Positions 31,553-31,806 of a DNA stretch of 31,806 bases are shown here, piece after piece. Position 1 is the first letter of the stretch. Each line of letters begins with the position of its first letter. The notes under the pieces are model-generated. The model saw only the letters and a list, made by a program, of their open reading frames with translations, was not told the DNA's origin and ran no database searches. Origin of the DNA: Paramacrobiotus richtersi (taxonomy: Eukaryota > Tardigrada > Eutardigrada > Parachela > Macrobiotidae); contig JAQGAU010000291.1 in NCBI GenBank assembly GCA_034698045.1, forward strand, positions 1-31,806, read 5' to 3'. Both the position numbers and the translations under genes were made by a program.

Positions 31553-31806
31553 ATTTTATCATAAAATCGTGCAATACTTCAGTTTCTGTTACAGTCCGCC
31601 TGTCTCAACACAAGACTCTAAGGAGCCAATGCCAGCCAGCGTACTCTGAGCTCCAGCATTCATGACTCATGACTGTACGTGTACTGTACGTACGTAACAA
31701 GCACAGATTTCAACCAGCATACCAGTTGCGACAGAACGGGGCCTAAAGTAAGGATCGTTTCGTCACTACTCGAAATCGACATTTCTGCAGTTCCTAGTAG
31801 AGCTCG
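31553..31806. other. Nothing recognised
   Basis: No gene or repeat is seen, except a short ACGTGTACTGTACGTACGTA tract near 31677. Confidence 0.4.

Noticed and set aside
1-31806. tRNA, 5S rRNA or other classic RNA genes
   Set aside because: I looked for B-box-like GGTTCGA-type signals and cloverleaf arms near several TTCGA sites (for example 15937, 17930 and 28095) and found none that form a tRNA.

Overview
The window looks like nuclear DNA of a small invertebrate animal. Coding blocks are split by short GT-AG introns (many 60-250 bp) and there is no operon layout. It holds an RNA polymerase III subunit, a cohesin SMC1 segment, two intronless class A GPCRs and a small secreted-protein gene. 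A tardigrade is my best guess from the style of the GPCR family, at low confidence; the sequence itself only establishes a metazoan.

Left part (1-7 kb), + strand: an intact-looking three-exon gene for a secreted protein of about 228 residues (147-1354), then a full-length homologue of POLR3B/RPC2 (1873-6876). The POLR3B homologue keeps its splice sites and its C-terminal zinc finger, but its reading frame breaks three times with no intron to explain it.

Middle (7-20.4 kb): two copies of a roughly 1.9-kb unit carrying an intronless GPCR gene (8070-9059 and 19111-20133, about nine residues in ten identical by eye). Relics of the last exon of the secreted-protein gene lie on both sides of GPCR copy 1 and on the 3' side of copy 2, so the receptor unit appears to sit inside an old copy of that exon. 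Between the receptors lie a composite repeat element, an AT-rich stretch of about 2.5 kb, an 81-bp minisatellite that can encode 27-residue repeats, a 17-C run, a microsatellite and a 46-bp perfect hairpin.

Right part (21-30.6 kb), - strand: 13 consecutive exons encode the coiled-coil arms and hinge of SMC1 but neither ATPase head half. Upstream, an unrecognised acidic, NLS-bearing coding region runs in frame into the SMC1 exons. Two further small unrecognised genes (28427-28905 and 29321-30616) each carry an in-frame stop inside otherwise coding-like sequence.

Repeats tie the window together. A 37-39 bp structured motif with core GGCTATTTTGCCGCA occurs in four five-copy arrays (10.1, 17.1, 27.3 and 31.4 kb), forming two inverted pairs with mirror-image spacing. 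The 10.1-13.9 kb and 30.7-31.55 kb regions are inverted long and short versions of one composite element. Gene 1 and the two GPCRs are intact, whereas POLR3B, SMC1 and the three other - strand coding regions all show frame damage. That means either regional decay or local sequence error, and read data would decide.
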